Below are positions 44,516-54,499 of a stretch of 64,000 nt of DNA, piece by piece. The stretch is from CAWKKW01 sp963850345. Its GTDB lineage: Bacteria; Acidobacteriota; Terriglobia; Terriglobales; Acidobacteriaceae. The stretch spans positions 1-64,000 of the forward strand of contig CAWKKW010000003.1 in assembly GCA_963850345.1 (NCBI GenBank), read 5' to 3'. Below the pieces are notes generated by a model, which saw nothing but the letters and a program-made list of their open reading frames with translations, made no database searches and was not told the origin of the DNA. Positions within the stretch are counted from its first letter, which is position 1, and every line of letters begins with the position of its first letter. A program made the position numbers and the translations under genes.

Positions 44516-45241
44516 TCATTCAGCTTTGACTTGTGCGGCCTTATCGTTGGTGAAGTCCACCGTCACTTCTTTACCCGGCGTGGTGGTGTAGTGCACGGTG
44601 CGATTTCCATAGTTTGACGAGTCGGACTGCTGCACATTGCCGAGCGCCATCGTTACCTGCAGTTCGCTCATGCCTGCCTTGGCCTGGTGCGCGTCCACTG
44701 CCTGCCATACGTCTGCAGGCCAGTGCTTATAGAGTTGATGCGGATCGTCGTAGTAGAACAGTTCGTCGCAGGAGAACTTCGAATCGTCTCCCGCGAGATA
44801 CCCTACGGGAGTCGCGTAGGTCTTCGGATTGCCCGACTCCTTAAACACCGCAAACACCTGGGTATCGCCGTGGGGGATGCGATTCTGCACACTTTCAGGT
44901 GTCTTCTGAGTGACCACGTCGTCAATCTCGAGCGCTTGAATGCTGGGCAACACTCCCACCTTATGGGCGAGGTCGACGCGATGGCCGGTGTAGGGGTAAT
45001 AGTCCATCTCATTGCCGGCTTGCATCCACACCGTCTTCCCCTTCAGGGTGCGTGCAGATTTCAAATCGTCGATGTAGAGTTTTCGCGGCTGCACCACATC
45101 ATCGGCGGTCAGGTTGCGTTCTACATACTTCGGTTTGACCGTCACCGGGGCATTTCGCTCTCTCCATACGAAGTAAAAGCGCACACCCCCGACGATCAAC
45201 ACCAGCAGCGTAATCAGCCCGATAACCTTCCACGGTTTCAT
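44516..45241 (-). CDS. Membrane-anchored protein of unknown function
   Basis: 241 residues from the ATG at 45241, chosen because GGGAG lies six bases before it; an upstream start at 45286 adds 15 residues. One N-terminal membrane helix (VIGLITLLVLIVGGVRFYFVW) anchors a periplasmic domain with LKSARTLKGKTVWMQAGNEMDYYPY, CDELFYYDDPHQLYKHWPADVW and GNRTVHYTT. The last 70 residues resemble SmpA/OmlA-like or 'DUF' lipid-side modules in pattern only. I do not recognise it firmly. It lies directly after the MFS gene on the same strand (about 95 bases) and might share its transcript. Confidence 0.6.
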   Translation of the reverse strand: MKPWKVIGLITLLVLIVGGVRFYFVWRERNAPVTVKPKYVERNLTADDVVQPRKLYIDDLKSARTLKGKTVWMQAGNEMDYYPYTGHRVDLAHKVGVLPSIQALEIDDVVTQKTPESVQNRIPHGDTQVFAVFKESGNPKTYATPVGYLAGDDSKFSCDELFYYDDPHQLYKHWPADVWQAVDAHQAKAGMSELQVTMALGNVQQSDSSNYGNRTVHYTTTPGKEVTVDFTNDKAAQVKAE

Positions 45242-45336
45242 TCGCAGCTCCCTCATCCGGCCATTCGCTGGCCGGGTCTGCCTCAAGTCTTCGTACTCTG
45301 ATGCAGGATCGTTCCATGTTCGGGAACGAAGAAGAT

Positions 45337-46626
45337 TTAGCGGCTAACGCCGACGGGCTGCGGCGCTTCCAGTGGAATGAGCGATTCGGTGGTGAGGCGA
45401 TCCGCGCCACGAAGTTCTGGAAACAGCACGCTCCATAATCCAGTGACTACCAGAGACCCGACACCGCCCGCCACAACCGCCCGCACGGCTCCCCACCATT
45501 GCGCCGTGAGGCCGCTTTCAAATTCGCCCAACTCGTTCGAAGCGCCCACGAAGAGGGAGTTGACCGCACTCACACGACCTCGCATGCGCGGCGGGGTGGC
45601 CAGTTGCAGGACCGAGGAACGGATCACGACGCTGACCATGTCCGACGCCCCGACCAGCAGCAACGCTACGACCGAGATCGCCAGATTGGTCGACAAACCA
45701 AACAGGATCGTAGCCACCCCGTAGATCGCGACGCAGGTAAACATGATGGGGCCGGCCTTGCCTTCGATGGGCTTGAGCGTCAGCCACACGGAGACGCCGA
45801 GTGCCCCCATCGCGGGAGCGGCCCGGAGCAGCCCCAGTCCGCGAGGGCCGGCATGCAGTATCTGCTGCGCAAAGATCGGCATCAACGCGACAGCGCCACC
45901 CAGCAAGACGGCAAACAGATCGAGCGAGATGGATCCGAGAAGCATCCGGGTCTTGCGAACATAGTGAAAGCCCGCCAGGATCACGTCCATCGAGATGGAC
46001 CGATGTTCCATGCGCCCGGGGCGGGTATCAAGCGCCGTGAGCAGGATCAGATAGCCAATCAGCGTGAATACGGTGAAGAGAAAGACCACCGGCGCGCCAG
46101 CCCAGCGGCCCGGCAGTGGGAGTGTAAAGAGCAGCCCTCCCAGAGCGGGACCAGTGATGTTGGCGATCTGAAAGATGGTGGCGCCCCAGGTCACGGCATT
46201 CACGAAGTGTTCTTTGGGAACGAGGTGCGGAATGAGCGCCGAACTCGCCGGCCCGCTGAACGCCCGGCCTGAGCCGATGAGAAAGAGTACCGCGTAGATC
46301 GGCAGGACCCGGTGCAGCCCACGCCAGGCAAAAGCAAACAGCAGCAGCGAGCAGATAGCCTGCAGCGTGTAGCAGACGCGGACCACCTGCCGCCGATCGA
46401 ACCGATCCGCTACATGGCCCGACGGCAGAATGAATACCAGCCCAGGCAGGAAAAGTGCTAGACCCGTATACCCCAGGTCAATCGCTCGATGAGTGATCTG
46501 GTAGACCTGCCAAGCCACCGCCAGAGCCTGCGCTTCGGACCCGATAATGGCCATGACTCGCGCCATTTGGTATAGCCGAAAATCGCGGGATTGAAACGCC
46601 GCGGTACTCGCTTTTTTTCCGCTCAT
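45337..46626 (-). CDS. MFS transporter, EntS/MFS_3-like
   Basis: 429 residues with 12 predicted membrane helices (for example AQALAVAWQVYQITH, LGYTGLALFLPGLVFILPSG). The loop between helices 2 and 3 carries GHVADRFDRRQVV, the major-facilitator signature. The subtype resembles EntS-like exporters, which move siderophores or other compounds out with proton exchange; substrate here is unknown. It is divergent from a second MFS gene 60 bases away, so the two promoters overlap or are shared. Confidence 0.85.
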   Translation of the reverse strand: MSGKKASTAAFQSRDFRLYQMARVMAIIGSEAQALAVAWQVYQITHRAIDLGYTGLALFLPGLVFILPSGHVADRFDRRQVVRVCYTLQAICSLLLFAFAWRGLHRVLPIYAVLFLIGSGRAFSGPASSALIPHLVPKEHFVNAVTWGATIFQIANITGPALGGLLFTLPLPGRWAGAPVVFLFTVFTLIGYLILLTALDTRPGRMEHRSISMDVILAGFHYVRKTRMLLGSISLDLFAVLLGGAVALMPIFAQQILHAGPRGLGLLRAAPAMGALGVSVWLTLKPIEGKAGPIMFTCVAIYGVATILFGLSTNLAISVVALLLVGASDMVSVVIRSSVLQLATPPRMRGRVSAVNSLFVGASNELGEFESGLTAQWWGAVRAVVAGGVGSLVVTGLWSVLFPELRGADRLTTESLIPLEAPQPVGVSR

Positions 46627-46686
46627 GGATATCTATGTTTATAACCTGCTAACGTCCTGACCCAACTTCAGAAACTCTACCCGAAG

Positions 46687-48030
46687 GTGCTCCGCTACGG
46701 AATCACCCGGCGTAACGTGAAAAACAATTTAATCTGGGAGGTGAATTCTCCCTCCCAACTTGATCCCGCCGATGCCTCCGATGCGCCGGCGATTGAGACT
46801 CTTCCTGCGGCGGAACAGCCACTTACGGCCGACCGTTCTATGGGGATCGGACCTGTTTTCAGCGTTCTAGCCGTCTTTCTCTGCGGCGTCTTCGCCTTCA
46901 TTGACCTCTACGCAACCCAACCGCTGTTGCCTCTCCTCGCCCGCACCTACCATGCGTCGAAGGCAGTCGTCGGTCTCACGGTCAGTGCTTCGACCCTGGG
47001 TGTGGCGCTGTCGGCACCCCTGTTTGGAGCCTTCGCCGAACGGCTGAGCCGCAAACGAGTCATCGTGCTCTCCATCGTGTCGCTGGCCGTGCCGACCCTG
47101 CTTGCCGCGACAGCAACCAGCTTGCAGATGCTTATCTTCTGGCGCTTTCTACAGGGCTTGATCATGCCGGGCATCTTCGCTATCACCATCACCTACATCA
47201 CCGAGGAATGGCCCCGCCAATCCATATCCGTCGTGATGAGTCTCTATGTCAGCGGCACCGCACTGGGTGGCTTCCTAGGTAGGATGACGAGCGGGCTGGC
47301 TGCTCACTATCTGAACTGGCATTTCGCCTTCATTTTTCTGGGAACCATCACTCTCATCGGCGCGGCTGCGGTTGGGCGTTGGCTCCCACGGGAGAGCCGC
47401 CTCCCGGTCGAGCCAAGCGGATCCGGCTTGCGGACGCAGTTCAGGCCCATGCTGGTTCACCTCCGGAACCCACGCCTTGTCGCCACCTATGCGGTCGGCT
47501 TCAACGTCCTCTTCTCCCTGGTCGGCGTCTTCACCTACATCACCTTCTATCTGGCAGACCCGCCCTTTCGCCTCTCGACCGTCGCCTTGAGCTACTTGTT
47601 CGTCGTCTACCTGGTCGGCCTGATCGTCACGCCCGGCGCGGGCTGGGCCATTGCGCGCATTGGATTAAAGCGCGGAATCGTGTCTGCGGTCGCCTTGTCC
47701 ATGTCCGGCGTGCTGGTCACGCTGAGTTCGTCTCTTCCCGTAGTCGTGCTTGGACTGGCCATGGTCTGTACCGGAGTTTTCATTTCTCAGTCGACGGCCA
47801 GCAGCTATCTGCAAGACGCAGCGCCCGCGGGATCGCGAGCCTCTGCCGCGGGTCTATACCTCTCGTTTTATTACATGGGAGGAACGGCAGCGGGAGTGAT
47901 TCCAAGCTACTTCTGGCACCTGGGCAAATGGCCTGCATGCGTCGGCTTCATCGTCGCTCTTGAACTGATTACGATGACCATTGCGCTCATCGGATGGCGG
48001 AATGTGTCTGACCTACCTTTCAACGCATAG
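46687..48030 (+). CDS. MFS transporter, YnfM-like
   Basis: 447 residues, 12 membrane helices beginning at about residue 54 (PVFSVLAVFLCGVFAFIDLYATQPLLP). The loop FGAFAERLSRKRVI carries the MFS signature after helix 2. The first 50 residues are hydrophilic and may be a long leader; the GTG at 46687 lacks a clear ribosome site, and a downstream GTG at 46741 or ATG (codon 52) are alternative starts. Sequence style matches the YnfM/arabinose-efflux branch. Divergently arranged with another MFS gene. Substrate unknown; drug or metabolite efflux is usual. Confidence 0.83.
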   Translation: MLRYGITRRNVKNNLIWEVNSPSQLDPADASDAPAIETLPAAEQPLTADRSMGIGPVFSVLAVFLCGVFAFIDLYATQPLLPLLARTYHASKAVVGLTVSASTLGVALSAPLFGAFAERLSRKRVIVLSIVSLAVPTLLAATATSLQMLIFWRFLQGLIMPGIFAITITYITEEWPRQSISVVMSLYVSGTALGGFLGRMTSGLAAHYLNWHFAFIFLGTITLIGAAAVGRWLPRESRLPVEPSGSGLRTQFRPMLVHLRNPRLVATYAVGFNVLFSLVGVFTYITFYLADPPFRLSTVALSYLFVVYLVGLIVTPGAGWAIARIGLKRGIVSAVALSMSGVLVTLSSSLPVVVLGLAMVCTGVFISQSTASSYLQDAAPAGSRASAAGLYLSFYYMGGTAAGVIPSYFWHLGKWPACVGFIVALELITMTIALIGWRNVSDLPFNA

Positions 48031-48080
48031 ACGGAGGAAGAGCAATCCAGAACGCAGGATTCGCAGAGTCGGCAGACAAA

Positions 48081-48106
48081 GAACCGGCGGCCGTAGCAGC
48101 CGGTTC
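48081..48106 (-). terminator. Likely terminator after the M28 peptidase gene
   Basis: GAACCGGC and its complement form an eight-base stem with a ten-base loop; reading the minus strand it is followed by TTTGTCTG. It lies 20 bases beyond the peptidase stop. Confidence 0.5.
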
Positions 48107-48126
48107 CGGCAGAGCGCAGTCCCCCC

Positions 48127-49869
48127 TTACTGGGTCATCGACGCTTTGCGGGCAGCTTCAAACTCATCGCCGGCATTCCAGGTGATTGGGCCCGGAGCGG
48201 ACATCGCTCTCCAGCCCAGGTCCATCCCAAACCGGATCATGCGAGCGTTCCCCTGAAAATCCCAGTCAGGATGATAGTTGTCGCTGAAGTTGTGATAATC
48301 GTGCTCTTCAAAATCCTGAAACTTCGCTACGCCCCAGCTACGATCATGACCCTGGTACAGAGTGCCAGACTCGATCGAGAAGGCTGGTATCCCAACACGC
48401 GATAGAGAGAAGTGGTCGGATCGATAGTAGCTGCCAGCCTCCGGCCGCGGATCGGAAACAATCGCCAGTCCGAACTCCCTGGCTGTCTCTTGCACGGTGG
48501 GATAGAAGCTGGTTCGCTGGGCTCCGTTCACGTTCACTTCTTCGGGAACGCCAATCGGCAGAACCATGTCGTAGTTGATATCAAGCGCGATCTGGGAGAG
48601 CGGAATCGGCGGATGCTGGCCGAGATACTCCGAGCCGAGCAATCCCTGTTCTTCCGCAGTCACCGAGGCGAAGATCACTGAGTGCGGCGGTTTGAGTTCT
48701 GACCATGTTCTGGCCAGCTCGAGAATCATGCCTACGCCGGTTGCGTTGTCAGCGGCGCCGTTATAAATATTGTCGCCGCTCATGCCCGGTTTCAAACCAA
48801 GATGATCGTAGTGCGCACTGTAGATGACGGCCTGATCGCGGCCCGACTGGGTTCCCGGGAGGATCCCGACCACATTCGGTGATTGGAACGGACGGACGTC
48901 GCTCGAGACGTGGGCCTTCAACCGAATCGGCAATTCCACGGCCTTGAAACCGCGCTGCCCTGCTGCAGCGAATTCCTTGTCGAAGTCCATACCCGAAGCG
49001 GCGAAGATCTTCTTCGCCACCTCCAGCTGCAACCACGACGCGGCCTGCAGGCGGGCATTCTTATCGTCGCGGAGATAAGTTTTTTCGCCGGCATTTGAGT
49101 TCTTCACCACGTCCCAGCCGTAACTGGCGAGATCCGTCCGGTGGATGATGAGCGCCCCGACGGCTCCCATACGCGCAGCCTGCTCGAACTTGTATGTCCA
49201 GCGGCCGTAGTAAGTCATGGCCTTGCCAGCGAAAAACTTGGGGTCGTCCGAGGGAGGGTCGCCAACGATGCAGAGAATCACCTTGCCCTTCACATCCACG
49301 CCCGCATAGTCATTCCAGTCGTACTCCGGCGCGGTGGCCCCGTACCCGACAAATACGATCGGAGCATCCACGTCGACAGTCGGGGTGAGAGTCTGATTCG
49401 AAACCGTGTAATCGTCGCCAAACGCGAGCGGCATCGCGTCGCCTTTGGCCGGGATCAGGCTATAACTGGTCTCCGCGGGCTTGACCCGCATGCCCACGAA
49501 ATCGATGTTCTGCAGATAGGTGCCATTGTCCCCTGCGGGCTTGAGCCCGTAGAGGGCAAACTGTGTGGCGATGTACTCGGCTGCGAGTTGCCCTCCCCGC
49601 AATCCCGGGTAGCGGCCTTCCATCAAGTCGTCAGCGAGGAAGCGGACCTGCGCTCGAATTCTCTCGGGGTCGATTGATGCCTCGGCTGACTTCACTGCTG
49701 GAGGGACGCTCAGGGGCGCGCTCATCTGCCGATCCGTATGCCGGGGCAGAGTCATCACCTGGCTGGAGCTTCCATAATTGGGCGAAGTTGCGGCGGGCGA
49801 GCCAGTCTGAGCCAGCGCGACGGCAGGCGGCAACAAAAGGGCAACAAGGGTAGCAAGGCGAATGTTCAA
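48127..49869 (-). CDS. M28-family zinc aminopeptidase, TTG start
   Basis: 580 residues. I prefer the TTG at 49869 because AGGAG sits five bases upstream; a GTG two codons earlier abuts that site. A signal peptide (IRLATLVALLLPPAVALAQ) is followed by a leader, a PA-type insert (about 150-300, APIVFVGYGATAPEYDWNDYAGVDVKG) and the M28 domain. Zinc and catalytic residues are visible: His/Asp in SAHYDHLG, Asp in GAADNATGVG, the Glu pair in VTAEEQGLLG and His in YRSDHFSL. These enzymes cut N-terminal residues from peptides outside the cytoplasm. Length and order are ordinary for the family. Confidence 0.87.
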   Translation of the reverse strand: MNIRLATLVALLLPPAVALAQTGSPAATSPNYGSSSQVMTLPRHTDRQMSAPLSVPPAVKSAEASIDPERIRAQVRFLADDLMEGRYPGLRGGQLAAEYIATQFALYGLKPAGDNGTYLQNIDFVGMRVKPAETSYSLIPAKGDAMPLAFGDDYTVSNQTLTPTVDVDAPIVFVGYGATAPEYDWNDYAGVDVKGKVILCIVGDPPSDDPKFFAGKAMTYYGRWTYKFEQAARMGAVGALIIHRTDLASYGWDVVKNSNAGEKTYLRDDKNARLQAASWLQLEVAKKIFAASGMDFDKEFAAAGQRGFKAVELPIRLKAHVSSDVRPFQSPNVVGILPGTQSGRDQAVIYSAHYDHLGLKPGMSGDNIYNGAADNATGVGMILELARTWSELKPPHSVIFASVTAEEQGLLGSEYLGQHPPIPLSQIALDINYDMVLPIGVPEEVNVNGAQRTSFYPTVQETAREFGLAIVSDPRPEAGSYYRSDHFSLSRVGIPAFSIESGTLYQGHDRSWGVAKFQDFEEHDYHNFSDNYHPDWDFQGNARMIRFGMDLGWRAMSAPGPITWNAGDEFEAARKASMTQ

Positions 49870-49950
49870 GGGCACTCCTGACTAGCAGAAGTATAAGGCT
49901 TCATTGTGCAGAGGGCAGGTGTCAGCGCAGGTGTCAGGGCAGCCGCTGTG

Positions 49951-51402
49951 TTATTTGCCACCCTGCAGGTAGGTCTTGTATTGGGTATCCACAATCCCTA
50001 AGTTGCGAGCGAGCCCGAGCTTGGCTTGGTTGTAGCGATAGATGCTCTGCACGTATTGCGTCTCTGCGCTGGACAAGGCCTGCTGCGCCTGTACGACCGG
50101 CAAATTGTCTTCCACTCCCGCCTGGAAACGGTCGGTGGTCTGCTGCAGTGCGGTCGTAGCGAGGTCCACATTGCTCTTGCCGACTTGAACAAGCTGAGCC
50201 GCGGCTTGCACATCGAGCAGACTATCCCTGAGCTGTGCCTCGATGCGGGTTCGCAGATCGGCAAGCTGCGAGAGCGAGTCGCTCAGCTGGGATTGAGCGA
50301 CGTCGCGATCTCCTCGAAACTTCGCTTCCTGGAAGATGGGAATCTGCAGTTCTCCCTGCGCGGCCATGGTGCCGTGAAAGACCTGGCCTGATACTCCGGT
50401 AACTCCGTAATTGCCACCGAAGCTCAACGTTGGCAGCCGTTCATGTTTCGCCGCGCCAAGCCGCAGTTGCGCTTCGCGAAGCTGCGCTTGCACTGACTGA
50501 TAGTCCTGTCGATTGGCGTAAGCCCTTTGCTTCGCCTCGTCGATCGCGATTGCTTCGAGCTCGGCGTAGGGAGAGGTCTCCGTCAACTGAATCTTCTGGC
50601 CCGCGGGAAGTCCGATCTCGCGTTCGAGCGCAATCTTGGCCTTCTCGAAATTATTTTGCGCGTTGATTAGTGTCTGCTGCTGCGACTGGAGCTGAACCCG
50701 CGCCCGCAATTCCTCCAGATTGGCAACCGTCCCCGCTTGATGCTCCGCGACCGCCTGGTTCAATAACGTCTCCGCCGTCTTCACCAGAGCCTGCGCGAAC
50801 TGCACCTGCGCAGCATCCGCCAACGCCTGCAGGTATGCGTTGCCGACATTCAGTACGACCAGGCCACGCGAAGATTGCATGTTGTAGAAGGCGACCCGCT
50901 CTCCCTGTTTCGCCGCCCGGTACTGGTCGAGCAGAGACCAGCTGAAGAGATTCAGCGACAGCTTCACCTGCGAGGTGGTCACCTCGGCACGAGTGATCTC
51001 GGAGAACCCGCCCGGCGGCAGATGAAGCTTTTGCGCAAATTGCGCGCCGACCTTGGGGCTGAACCCCTCGGCAGCCAGGTTGTATTCGTGGGCCCCGGTC
51101 TCAGCCTGGAGGGACAGGTTCGGCAGCAGCGAATTTAACGACTCGAGCCGTTGAGCGCTGGCGATCTTCTGATCCTGCCGCGAGAGGGTGAGGGCAAGGT
51201 TGTTCTTGATCCCCATCGCGATCGCGTCATCAAGCGACAACGGCAGGATCTGGTCGGTGGGCGCTTGCGCGGTAACGCTGCCGTAATAGGCATTGGTGGC
51301 CGAACTCTGATTCGCGGTCTGGATGCTTACGTTCTGGGCGGGCGACCTCCCGGCTGCCAGGCACAGTACCAGGATGGTTCCCGCTAGCGTGTACTTCCTC
51401 AT
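49951..51402 (-). CDS. TolC-family outer-membrane efflux protein
   Basis: 483 residues from the ATG at 51402, which opens a signal peptide (KYTLAGTILVLCLAAGRSPAQ); a GTG 24 bases upstream is an alternative. Two TolC repeats are seen, with long amphipathic coiled-coil helices (for example AVAEHQAGTVANLEELRARVQLQSQQQ split by a turn, and QLSDSLSQLADLRTRIEAQLRDS) and LSLDDAIAMGIKNNLALTLSRQD at the start. TolC proteins form trimeric outer-membrane exit ducts for RND, ABC or MFS pumps. No pump gene is directly beside it; the two MFS genes are about 3 kb away. The substrate is unknown. Confidence 0.87.
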   Translation of the reverse strand: MRKYTLAGTILVLCLAAGRSPAQNVSIQTANQSSATNAYYGSVTAQAPTDQILPLSLDDAIAMGIKNNLALTLSRQDQKIASAQRLESLNSLLPNLSLQAETGAHEYNLAAEGFSPKVGAQFAQKLHLPPGGFSEITRAEVTTSQVKLSLNLFSWSLLDQYRAAKQGERVAFYNMQSSRGLVVLNVGNAYLQALADAAQVQFAQALVKTAETLLNQAVAEHQAGTVANLEELRARVQLQSQQQTLINAQNNFEKAKIALEREIGLPAGQKIQLTETSPYAELEAIAIDEAKQRAYANRQDYQSVQAQLREAQLRLGAAKHERLPTLSFGGNYGVTGVSGQVFHGTMAAQGELQIPIFQEAKFRGDRDVAQSQLSDSLSQLADLRTRIEAQLRDSLLDVQAAAQLVQVGKSNVDLATTALQQTTDRFQAGVEDNLPVVQAQQALSSAETQYVQSIYRYNQAKLGLARNLGIVDTQYKTYLQGGK

Positions 51403-51848
51403 GTGCGCAGATGTCCTTGCTTTCACCCGTTTAGATCAATTTTCCGGCTTGAGGTTGCCGGATTTTGGCGGGAGATCTGAATTCAGTGTCGCAGGCGCGC
51501 GCTCTCCGAGTCCAATTCAAAGGATTTAGAAAAGGTTGCCTGCAAGCCGAGCTTCCTTGAGCCCCATCAAATAACTTAAGTGTTACTTTTGTTGCTAATA
51601 CCACAAGAGTGCAAGAGAACACTGGTCCGCAAAGCAACGAGCAGAGTTGCTGCCACATCGTACTTGTGTCACCAGAGTGGTAGCGAACGTGTCTTCGTTC
51701 AGAGTGAACTGCTAGTGGTGTGAAACCCGAGAGTGGACCTTAACATCAGCATCCACCAACGACGAAAGAGCCCGGGTAAGTTTTCGAATTCATCAAAGGA
51801 GAGACACACCCAGGTCGTCTTGATGCTCGTCCAACGTCTAGCGGTCCG
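51403..51848. other. Intergenic region between TolC and kinase genes
   Basis: About 445 bases between divergent genes. No convincing gene; the frames present are short with atypical composition. It likely contains both promoters. A slightly AT-richer stretch lies at about 51560-51605; no specific site is recognised. Confidence 0.4.
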
Positions 51849-53096
51849 GTGCGCCTGCCTCATGCTGTTATGAAACAATCTCCGCCAACTCGAATACTCG
51901 TGGTGTGCAGTCATCCCGAGCTGGTAAACGCGGTCCGAGAAGAAGGTACCAGAGCGGGAATCAGCCTGAACTTGAACCACGTCGCCAACCAGGAGCAGTT
52001 AACCCGCCAGCTTGGCTCCTTTCGTCCTTCGATGGTGTTGCTCGGGCGATCCGGGATGGAAGACCTATCGGTGGATCAAACTCTGAAGACTCTCGATGTG
52101 ATGAACCCCGGTCTGCCCGTGGTGGTGCTGGGTGATCGAGTGCGCGAGTCAAATGAACTCGCCATCGCCATGCACGCCATCCGAGGAAGCGCCGTTCGGA
52201 ACCAGGAGACAGCGTCGACCAATGACCGCCTGCGCTACGAGGTACAACAGGCGGCGGATGTGATGCGCGAGAGCCAGAAACTGGTCACCATCGGCCGGCT
52301 GGCCGGTTCGATCGCGCACGAGATCAACAATCCGCTCGAATCCGTTACGAATCTGCTCTACCTGCTGGGCATGGACGAGCAGCTTTCCGAACGCGCGCAG
52401 GGATACCTCAACCTGGCACAGAAGGAATTGGATCGGGTTGCGCAAATCGCCAAGCAGACGCTGAACTTCTACCGGGATACGCCGCAGCCTGTGCGCGTGC
52501 AGCCCTCGGAGTTAATCGAGGAAGTGCTGGTCCTCTATGCGCGCCGAATCTCAGAGAAGCAGATCACTGTCACCAAGGAGTTCGATACAGACCGCTACAT
52601 CACGGTCTCACCGGGCGAGATGCGGCAGGTATTCTCGAACTTGATCACCAATGCGGTCGAAGCTTTGGATCGCGGCGGCAAGCTTCATCTTCGTGTGCGC
52701 GATTCAAGGCAGTGGTCAGGAAACGCTTCGCGCGGCCTCCGAATCAGCATTGGGGACACCGGTTGTGGAATTCGCCGCGATGTTCGCCAGCGCCTCGGGC
52801 AGCCGTTCTTTACCACAAAAGGCCAGCGCGGAACTGGCCTGGGACTGTGGGTTACCCAGTCCATCGTGCAGCGCTACGGGGGGAGGATGCAGGTCTCCTC
52901 CTCCACCGAGCGCGAGCATCACGGGACGGTCTTCAGCATCTTCCTGCCGGTGAGTCCAAGGCCCCAATCCGTGGTGGCGATCAATGGGCATCACAGTGGA
53001 GTCAATAACCCAGGCGGATCCCGGAGCTTCGACACCGGTTCCGAGGGTGGTTCCTCGCAACCCCGTTCAGAGAAGTACGGCAACGGCACGTTCTAA
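51849..53096 (+). CDS. Histidine kinase with degenerate receiver-like N-terminus
   Basis: 415 residues from GTG 51849; ATG at 51870 is an alternative, neither has a good ribosome site. Residues about 14-120 fold like a receiver domain (ILVVCSHPE, MVLLGRSG, LPVVVLGDR), but the acidic pair is replaced and the phosphoacceptor Asp reads Gly, so it cannot be phosphorylated normally. HisKA follows with SIAHEINNPLES, then HATPase with SNLITNAVEAL, GDTGCGI and GTGLGLW. The Ser/Gly-rich last 45 residues look disordered. H-box and ATP domain closely resemble the truncated kinase at 1294-2940. Cytoplasmic; the receiver-like part may bind a partner. No response regulator is adjacent. Confidence 0.82.
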   Translation: MRLPHAVMKQSPPTRILVVCSHPELVNAVREEGTRAGISLNLNHVANQEQLTRQLGSFRPSMVLLGRSGMEDLSVDQTLKTLDVMNPGLPVVVLGDRVRESNELAIAMHAIRGSAVRNQETASTNDRLRYEVQQAADVMRESQKLVTIGRLAGSIAHEINNPLESVTNLLYLLGMDEQLSERAQGYLNLAQKELDRVAQIAKQTLNFYRDTPQPVRVQPSELIEEVLVLYARRISEKQITVTKEFDTDRYITVSPGEMRQVFSNLITNAVEALDRGGKLHLRVRDSRQWSGNASRGLRISIGDTGCGIRRDVRQRLGQPFFTTKGQRGTGLGLWVTQSIVQRYGGRMQVSSSTEREHHGTVFSIFLPVSPRPQSVVAINGHHSGVNNPGGSRSFDTGSEGGSSQPRSEKYGNGTF

Positions 53097-53248
53097 GCTC
53101 CCCAAACGCAGCAGGCACAAGCAAAGTTAGACCTCGGAAGCCCCTTTTTCATTGCGAACCGGTTGATTGATTTGGCGCAATGAGGAGTCTCTGATAAACA
53201 GGAGAAGCGGAAGGCCGGGTCTAGCGGCTGCCACGAGGGGGTTGCGCC

Positions 53249-54499
53249 ATGACACTGCTGCTGATCCAAATGGCTGTCATCCTGCTGGTGACAGTGGCCT
53301 GTGGCTGGTTGTCGCGCAAGGTAGGCCAGTCTCGCGTCATTGGCGAGATTGTCGGCGGCATCCTCATTGGCCCATCCGTGTTTGGGCGGATGGCTCCCGG
53401 AGCAGAAGCCGCTCTCTTTCCGAAGGCCTCGCTCGGCTCCCTGGAGACCCTGAGCACCGTAGGCTTGATCCTGTTCCTTTTTCTCATTGGCCTCGAACTG
53501 GACTATGGGCAGCTCTACCGGCAACGGAAGACGGCCGTCTTCGCGAGCGGTATGAGCATTCTGCTGCCATTCATCATGGGAGCGGTTCTAGCGCACTCGT
53601 TGCGAATCCGGTTTGCTCCCCACGGTATTGGTCATATCCCGTTTGTGCTGTTTCTGGGCATAGCGATGAGCATCACCGCCTTCCCAGTGCTGGCGCGGAT
53701 TCTCGAGGAGCGCAATCTACAGGGCACGGCCCTGGGCACGACGGCGATTCTGTGTGCGGCGGTCGACGATGTGCTGGCATGGTCGCTGCTGGCGATCGCC
53801 CTGGCGATGATCGGGGCTGGTGGCGGCCCGTCCTCGTTGCCGATGAGACTCGCAGGGCTGGTGGTCTACGTGGTACTCATGGTCGGCGTGCTCAAGCCCC
53901 TGGGCGCCTGGGCTGCCCGTCGGCGAAAGAGCGCGGAGCTGTCGCTCGAACTGCTCGGAGTCGTGGTCGCGTTTATCTTATTTTCGGCAGCGGCGACAGA
54001 AGCGATCGGGGTTCACCCGCTCTTCGGCGCGTTTCTCTCAGGCGTATGTTTCCCGCGCGTCGAGGCATGGTCCGTTGCCTTGCGGGGCCGGCTGGACATG
54101 ATCGTTTCGGTGTTGCTGCTTCCCTTGTTTTTCGCGCTCACCGGATTGCGCACTCGCCTCGACCTGCTGAATGACAGCACCATGTGGATCTGGACTGGCG
54201 TCGTGCTGCTGGCCGCCGTCTTCGGCAAAATGGGCGGCGCAGCCATCGCGGCACGCATTACCGGCCAGTCCTGGCGCGATGCCGTGGCACTGGGCGCGCT
54301 CCTGAATACGCGTGGCCTGGTGGAGCTGGTGGTGCTGAATATTGCCTACAACGTCGGAGCCTTCACGCCGACCCTCTTCACCATGATGGTGGTGATGGCA
54401 CTGGTGACCACGATGTCGACCACTCCGATGCTGAACCTGCTAGGAATTCTCGAGAACCGCAAGCGCGCGGTGAACGATTCAAAGGCCGTTGCGACCTGA
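53249..54499 (+). CDS. CPA2-family cation:proton antiporter
   Basis: 416 residues, about 12 membrane helices, beginning ILLVTVACGWLSRKVGQSRVIGEIVGGILIGPSVFG, the typical KefB/Na+-H+ exchanger opening. GIAMSITAFPVLARIL and the paired acidic site region ILCAAVDDVLAWSLL correspond to the ion-transport core. It lacks the C-terminal TrkA-N nucleotide domain of KefB/KefC. It exchanges K+ or Na+ for protons across the inner membrane. GAGGGGG lies about eight bases before the ATG. Confidence 0.88.
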   Translation: MTLLLIQMAVILLVTVACGWLSRKVGQSRVIGEIVGGILIGPSVFGRMAPGAEAALFPKASLGSLETLSTVGLILFLFLIGLELDYGQLYRQRKTAVFASGMSILLPFIMGAVLAHSLRIRFAPHGIGHIPFVLFLGIAMSITAFPVLARILEERNLQGTALGTTAILCAAVDDVLAWSLLAIALAMIGAGGGPSSLPMRLAGLVVYVVLMVGVLKPLGAWAARRRKSAELSLELLGVVVAFILFSAAATEAIGVHPLFGAFLSGVCFPRVEAWSVALRGRLDMIVSVLLLPLFFALTGLRTRLDLLNDSTMWIWTGVVLLAAVFGKMGGAAIAARITGQSWRDAVALGALLNTRGLVELVVLNIAYNVGAFTPTLFTMMVVMALVTTMSTTPMLNLLGILENRKRAVNDSKAVAT

